From Rhynchosporium graminicola (lineage: Eukaryota > Ascomycota > Leotiomycetes > Helotiales > Ploettnerulaceae): 64,000 nucleotides of DNA. The stretch is taken from assembly GCA_900074885.1 (NCBI GenBank), contig FJUW01000060.1:186001-250000 (forward strand), in the 5' to 3' direction. Both the position numbers and the translations under genes were made by a program. The notes below the pieces were generated by a model. That model saw only the letters and a list, made by a program, of their open reading frames with translations, did not search any database and was not told the DNA's origin. Positions 61,312-64,000 of this stretch are shown piece after piece (within the stretch, counting starts at the first letter, position 1; each line of letters opens with the position of its first letter).

Positions 61312-61526
61312 TGTCACGGGGCGAATGCAAAGTATGCAGTGCAAAAGCTCGTCTATATTATAAGGAGAATTAACTAAGGAGGGAAAGGAGGAATAAGAGT
61401 CTCCCTGCGAAGAAAAGATAATACCGCGGCCGCTAGTAGTAGTAGTATTAGAATACATATAATAATACGTCAGGTACTAGCGTAAACGCCTTAAGCGTTA
61501 AGTATACTAATAGGTATAACTTGTTA
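61312..61526 (-). repeat. Gypsy-4 3' LTR
   Basis: On the plus strand it runs TGTCACGGGGCGAATGCAAA to GGTATAACTTGTTA; the end is the transition-mutated form of GGTATAACCCGTCA. The LTR at 26453-26716 is the same family in reverse orientation (TGACGGGTTATACC ... CTCCGTGACA). It contains a TAGTAGTAGTAGTA run near 61,433. Confidence 0.78.
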
Positions 61527-64000
61527 TATTACCCCTCTCCCGTTTCGAGGTAGGGCTATCTTATCTATTCTTCTTATTTTACTTATTAAGTACTATAATA
61601 GTAATAAGAGCTACTTCCGGTTCTTATATTATTTATACGTAACTTATCTATTTAATTAGATACTTCTTCTTTATTTAGCCTTCTTATCGAAAGGATCCTT
61701 CCGCTACGATTTATTTAACTTCGAACTCGTTTTTATCTACTACTAGTAATAATAATAGCTATAAGTTATCTTATATTTAGCTCGGTAATAAGTTAGTAAT
61801 AGCTAAGCGTAATAATTATATATGAAAAATATTATATATTCTTAGTGGTATATCTAAGTAGTAGCTATAAAACCCGACTACTTCGAGTGCTATATACCCA
61901 GCTTACTTTATATCGAGTTTCTTCGCGGGCCGATTCGTACGAATGTTCTATAGACTTAACTAGACTTTATCTCCGATTTTAAACTCTAGGGCTTATTAGC
62001 GATAGTAATTAGTAACTTCTTCTTAAACTTATTATATTACTACTATTACTATCTATACTTATTCTCTAGCGTCTTATAGCTTCTTTAAGATCATATCCGC
62101 CTTTTAAATAGATAAGTAGTTAGTAGTAATAGTAAGTTCATTTTCGATATCTAAATCGACGTATTATATATAATAACTATAAGTTAGAAAGAAAGAGCTT
62201 ACTCTTATTGATATAGTATCCTAATTATTAATTACTACTTCTACTAATATTAGTATTAAACTAATCGTCTCATACGAAGTCTACGAATATATATAAATAT
62301 ATCTTTAATATCTAGTTTATCCTCTCTATAGAGCTATTAGTTTCCGGGTAGTAAGCTATAGAAAGGCGTCGTATAATCCTTAGTAAAGAATATATTCGTA
62401 TCTATAATATTCCGACGAACTATTTCCCTTAGTCAGATATAGTTATATATAGTAGTACGTATTATCTATAGTAAATCTATATAAATTACTTTATTATAGC
62501 TTCTATATTAATTAATAGTAGTCTATTATATATAACTCCCTTTCTAAGCTAATTAGTAAATACGATTAAGTTAGTATATCTTTCACTTTCTAGAAGATCG
62601 ATATTAAAATTAATAGAAATTTCTTATTAAATCTAATCTAGTAATAGTAATAGCTTAAGGAATCCTTACTTTTAGTCTTATTATATCTTATTCCTTCTAT
62701 AAGTATTATAGTTCCGAACGAACCTTCTTATATCTTCTGATATCTATAGCTAGAAGAACTACTTACTTATAATAATAGTAATGAAATCTTATTCTAAGTA
62801 TTTATATATCTTAGTATTATATATCGCTTAGATTAACTTTATATATAGTTCGTCGGAATCAGGTACTTATAATCTGCCTCGGAATTATAGTTTACCCGCT
62901 TCTAATAGTAAGTACTCTAATACTAATACTTTTAACTTTAGCGTAATAAGGAATACGCGCTACTTATCGCGTACTACTTTAGCTACTCCCTAGTATATAC
63001 TATTAGCTTATTCCGCTTATAACTAGAATTCCTTAACTATTATAAAGATAGTAGCAGTAGTATTATTATCCGAGGCAGCTTTATTAACTACTTTAAGTTC
63101 TTTAACTTATAAGGATTCGTTCTATAGTCGTAAGGCTTCTTCCTCTTCTTAGTGTCTTCGATCTTATTATATTATAACTAGAGCTACTACTACTATCCCT
63201 TATAGTAGTAGTAGTTCTCGTAGTACCTTTAGCTTAATTAGTTAGACTAACTAGTACTAGAGTCGTTCGTCTTCCATACTATAAGGTATATCTATTCGTA
63301 TTATAAGAATACGGCTGCGCGCTTGTTTGAATATAACTAATCGTATAATCAAACTATAAGAGAAGTAGTAGCTTTTATATTTACCGCTCTATAAGCTATT
63401 ATACTATTATAAAATACTCGAGGTTCTTATAATTAGTACTAATATAGAATTCTTATACGCTTTTTAATTCGTATTACTATTCCTTAAGGTAATATATAAT
63501 TACTAATATTTCCTTATTATAGATTTTATAATTATATTTAGCTAAAGCGTTTTTCTTCGAGAAGAATACGTAAAGTCGTAAGTATCTTTAGTTATCGAAT
63601 TATATAAGTACCTCTCTTACTACTTATCTAGAAGAGTCTATTCCGAGTATTATTTCTCAGTTAGGGTTAAATTATACTAGTATAAGTCTAGTAGTAAATA
63701 TATCTTTTAACTTCTTAAATACTTTATCTGCAGCTTTATCTTACTATTATAGCTAGTCCTTATAAGTAAGCTATATTAATAGTAATATAATTATTAAGTA
63801 ATCTTTAATAAACGTCCGGTAGAAATTCGCAAATCTTAAGAAGCTTTATACTCCTTTTACTAAGGTCGGGAGTTCTTATTCTCGAATCGCTTATACTTTC
63901 TTAGGGTCTATTTAAATACTATCTTTTATATTAATTATAGGCCTAAGGTTTTTATTATTTATACTTCGAATTCGTACTTATCGATATCTAGTTATAGTCT
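61312..64000 (-). mobile_element. Chromodomain Gypsy retrotransposon (Gypsy-4), 3' part
   Basis: The 3' LTR (61312-61526) and the end of pol are present; the rest continues beyond the window. On the minus strand, about 63,798-63,860 reads SFLRFANFYRTFIKDY, the RT-RNase H connection of Gypsy elements. About 61,840-61,990 reads ALEFKIGDKV, NIRTNRPAKKLD and AGYIALEVVGFYSYYLD, the GPY/F end of integrase. About 61,590-61,740 reads a chromodomain (EFEVK-IVAEG, IKKKYLIK-ISYV, EPEVALI) with Trp codons as stops. A CT-rich stretch after the LTR (61,530-61,541) is the complement of a polypurine tract. It is RIP-degraded throughout. Confidence 0.85.

Overview
The window looks like filamentous ascomycete chromosomal DNA. 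The genes are split by short GT-AG introns (47 to 221 bp where I could fix both ends). The products are typical fungal ones (Sed5 syntaxin, Tah18, a fungal rhodopsin-domain membrane protein, a Gcs1-type ArfGAP), and there are blocks of LTR retrotransposons wrecked by C-to-T/G-to-A change. A Leotiomycete-like fungus is my guess from protein flavour only; no marker here proves the class.

Layout. (1) About 1 to 27,600 is an AT-rich, TpA-rich block of nested retrotransposons, all with pol on the minus strand: a Gypsy fragment (1-4406) cut by a complete Copia (4407-10591), then a complete Gypsy (11248-26006) that itself contains a complete chromodomain Gypsy (11913-18645, 168-bp LTRs, perfect GTAAT target duplication). 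The larger Gypsy also carries an extra reading frame on the opposite strand between pol and its 3' LTR. (2) About 27,600 to 60,660 is a normal-composition gene island. (3) About 60,660 to 64,000 is AT-rich again: a truncated LTR of the same family as the 11248-26006 element, cut by another chromodomain Gypsy that runs off the window.

Genes in the island, in order: Sed5/syntaxin-5 (minus, 3 exons); two very large, mostly disordered proteins on the plus strand (1304 and 1936 residues); a seven-helix fungal rhodopsin-domain protein (minus, 4 exons); the diflavin reductase Tah18 (minus, 4 exons); an RRM-RGG-RRM protein of Sbp1 type (plus, 4 exons); a Gcs1-type ArfGAP (plus, 2 exons); a decayed Zn2Cys6 transcription-factor gene (minus); and a DJ-1/PfpI family protein (minus, 2 exons). 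They do not form a cluster with one pathway. Sed5 and the ArfGAP both serve ER-Golgi traffic, and Tah18 serves cytosolic Fe-S assembly, but these are housekeeping genes that happen to be near one another.

Exon joins were worked out by hand from splice signals, reading-frame continuity and family conservation; no alignment or search was run. I found no tRNA, rRNA or CRISPR array.
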